A DNA stretch of 5,089 bases from Phenylobacterium sp. (GTDB taxonomy: Bacteria > Pseudomonadota > Alphaproteobacteria > Caulobacterales > Caulobacteraceae), in assembly GCA_028291285.1 (NCBI GenBank), contig JAQGIJ010000111.1, positions 1 through 5,089 of the forward strand. The letters run 5' to 3'. The stretch's first letter is position 1, and every line of letters begins with the position of its first letter. Under the pieces are notes generated by a model, which ran no database searches, was not told where the DNA came from, and saw only the letters and a list, made by a program, of their open reading frames with translations. Shown here piece after piece: positions 4,886 to 5,089 of this stretch. A program made the translations under genes and the position numbers.

Positions 4886-5089
4886 GTGTCGGACGAGACC
4901 CCGCTCGCCGGATTTCCGCTGATCCACAGCTGGCGCGATCCGGGCCTGCCCGACCGCGGCGGCGGGCCGGGCTACGGGGCGATGATCGAGACCTTGCGCG
5001 ATTTTTTGGACAAGCTCGCGGCCGCCAAGCCCGACGAGGCGACGATCCAGGCGCTCACCGACGACCTCGCCGGCTGGTCGAAGCGGCTG
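4886..5089 (+). CDS. N-terminal part of an unidentified protein, possibly a PaaI-family thioesterase; cut by the window end
   Basis: The reading frame from GTG 4886 stays open for 68 codons to the window edge. The start is well supported by an AAGGAG ribosome site (4873-4878) 7 bases upstream and a promoter-like site above it. The visible protein begins MSDETPLAGFPLIHSW, has a Gly/Pro-rich loop (PDRGGGPGYG, residues 22-31), then two predicted helices (about 33-46 and 49-67) with ETLRDFLDKLAAA and the sequence LTDDLAGWSKRL at the edge. Some alphaproteobacterial and actinobacterial PaaI-type hotdog thioesterases have a similar helical N-terminal region ending in an L-x-x-R-L segment before the hotdog domain, which is the basis for the tentative name. 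No catalytic motif is in view, so the assignment is weak. There is no signal peptide. Confidence 0.6.
   Translation, partial: MSDETPLAGFPLIHSWRDPGLPDRGGGPGYGAMIETLRDFLDKLAAAKPDEATIQALTDDLAGWSKRL

Noticed and set aside
1..5089. A novel defence, mobile or biosynthetic system in this window
   Set aside because: All larger genes belong to common metabolic or stress families, composition is even throughout, and there are no repeats, integrases, toxin-antitoxin pairs or modular enzymes.

Overview
The window looks like ordinary chromosomal DNA from a GC-rich alphaproteobacterium, most likely a Caulobacterales member (Caulobacter or Phenylobacterium type). I base this on the very high G+C in third codon positions, the family look of the proteins (an exported YbjN-domain protein, a D-3-hydroxybutyrate dehydrogenase, YaaA), the use of GTG starts, and one promoter-like site (4819-4847) that fits the Caulobacter housekeeping pattern TTGACGS-N10-14-GCTANAWC. 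The taxonomic call is inference. There is no rRNA, tRNA, CRISPR array, insertion sequence or phage gene.

Layout: positions 3-419 (+) hold the 3' part of a gene for a YbjN-domain protein, cut by the window start. It converges, with a 15-base gap, on a block of four minus-strand genes. In transcription order these are a FAD-linked D-2-hydroxyacid dehydrogenase (4407-2998), then after 112 bases yaaA (2885-2076), then after only 2 bases bdhA (2073-1276), then after 58 bases a second short-chain dehydrogenase (1217-435). To the right, on the plus strand, lie a 64-residue conserved-looking protein of unknown function (4546-4740) and the start of another gene (4886 to the window end, possibly a PaaI-type thioesterase). 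The 138 bases between 4407 and 4546 are a divergent promoter region.

How the genes may work together: bdhA makes acetoacetate and NADH from D-3-hydroxybutyrate, the monomer of polyhydroxybutyrate. The FAD enzyme oxidises a D-2-hydroxyacid such as D-2-hydroxyglutarate or D-lactate. The second SDR oxidises or reduces an unidentified alcohol or ketone. YaaA is a peroxide-stress protein. yaaA-bdhA is almost certainly one transcript with coupled translation, and the second SDR probably belongs to it; a joint redox or starvation role is only inference.

I found no credible novel multi-gene system. The items most worth a second look are the small unknown protein, the palindrome/GGAAC element above the promoter at 4819-4847, and an Asn-to-Asp change at a predicted substrate-contact position of the FAD enzyme.
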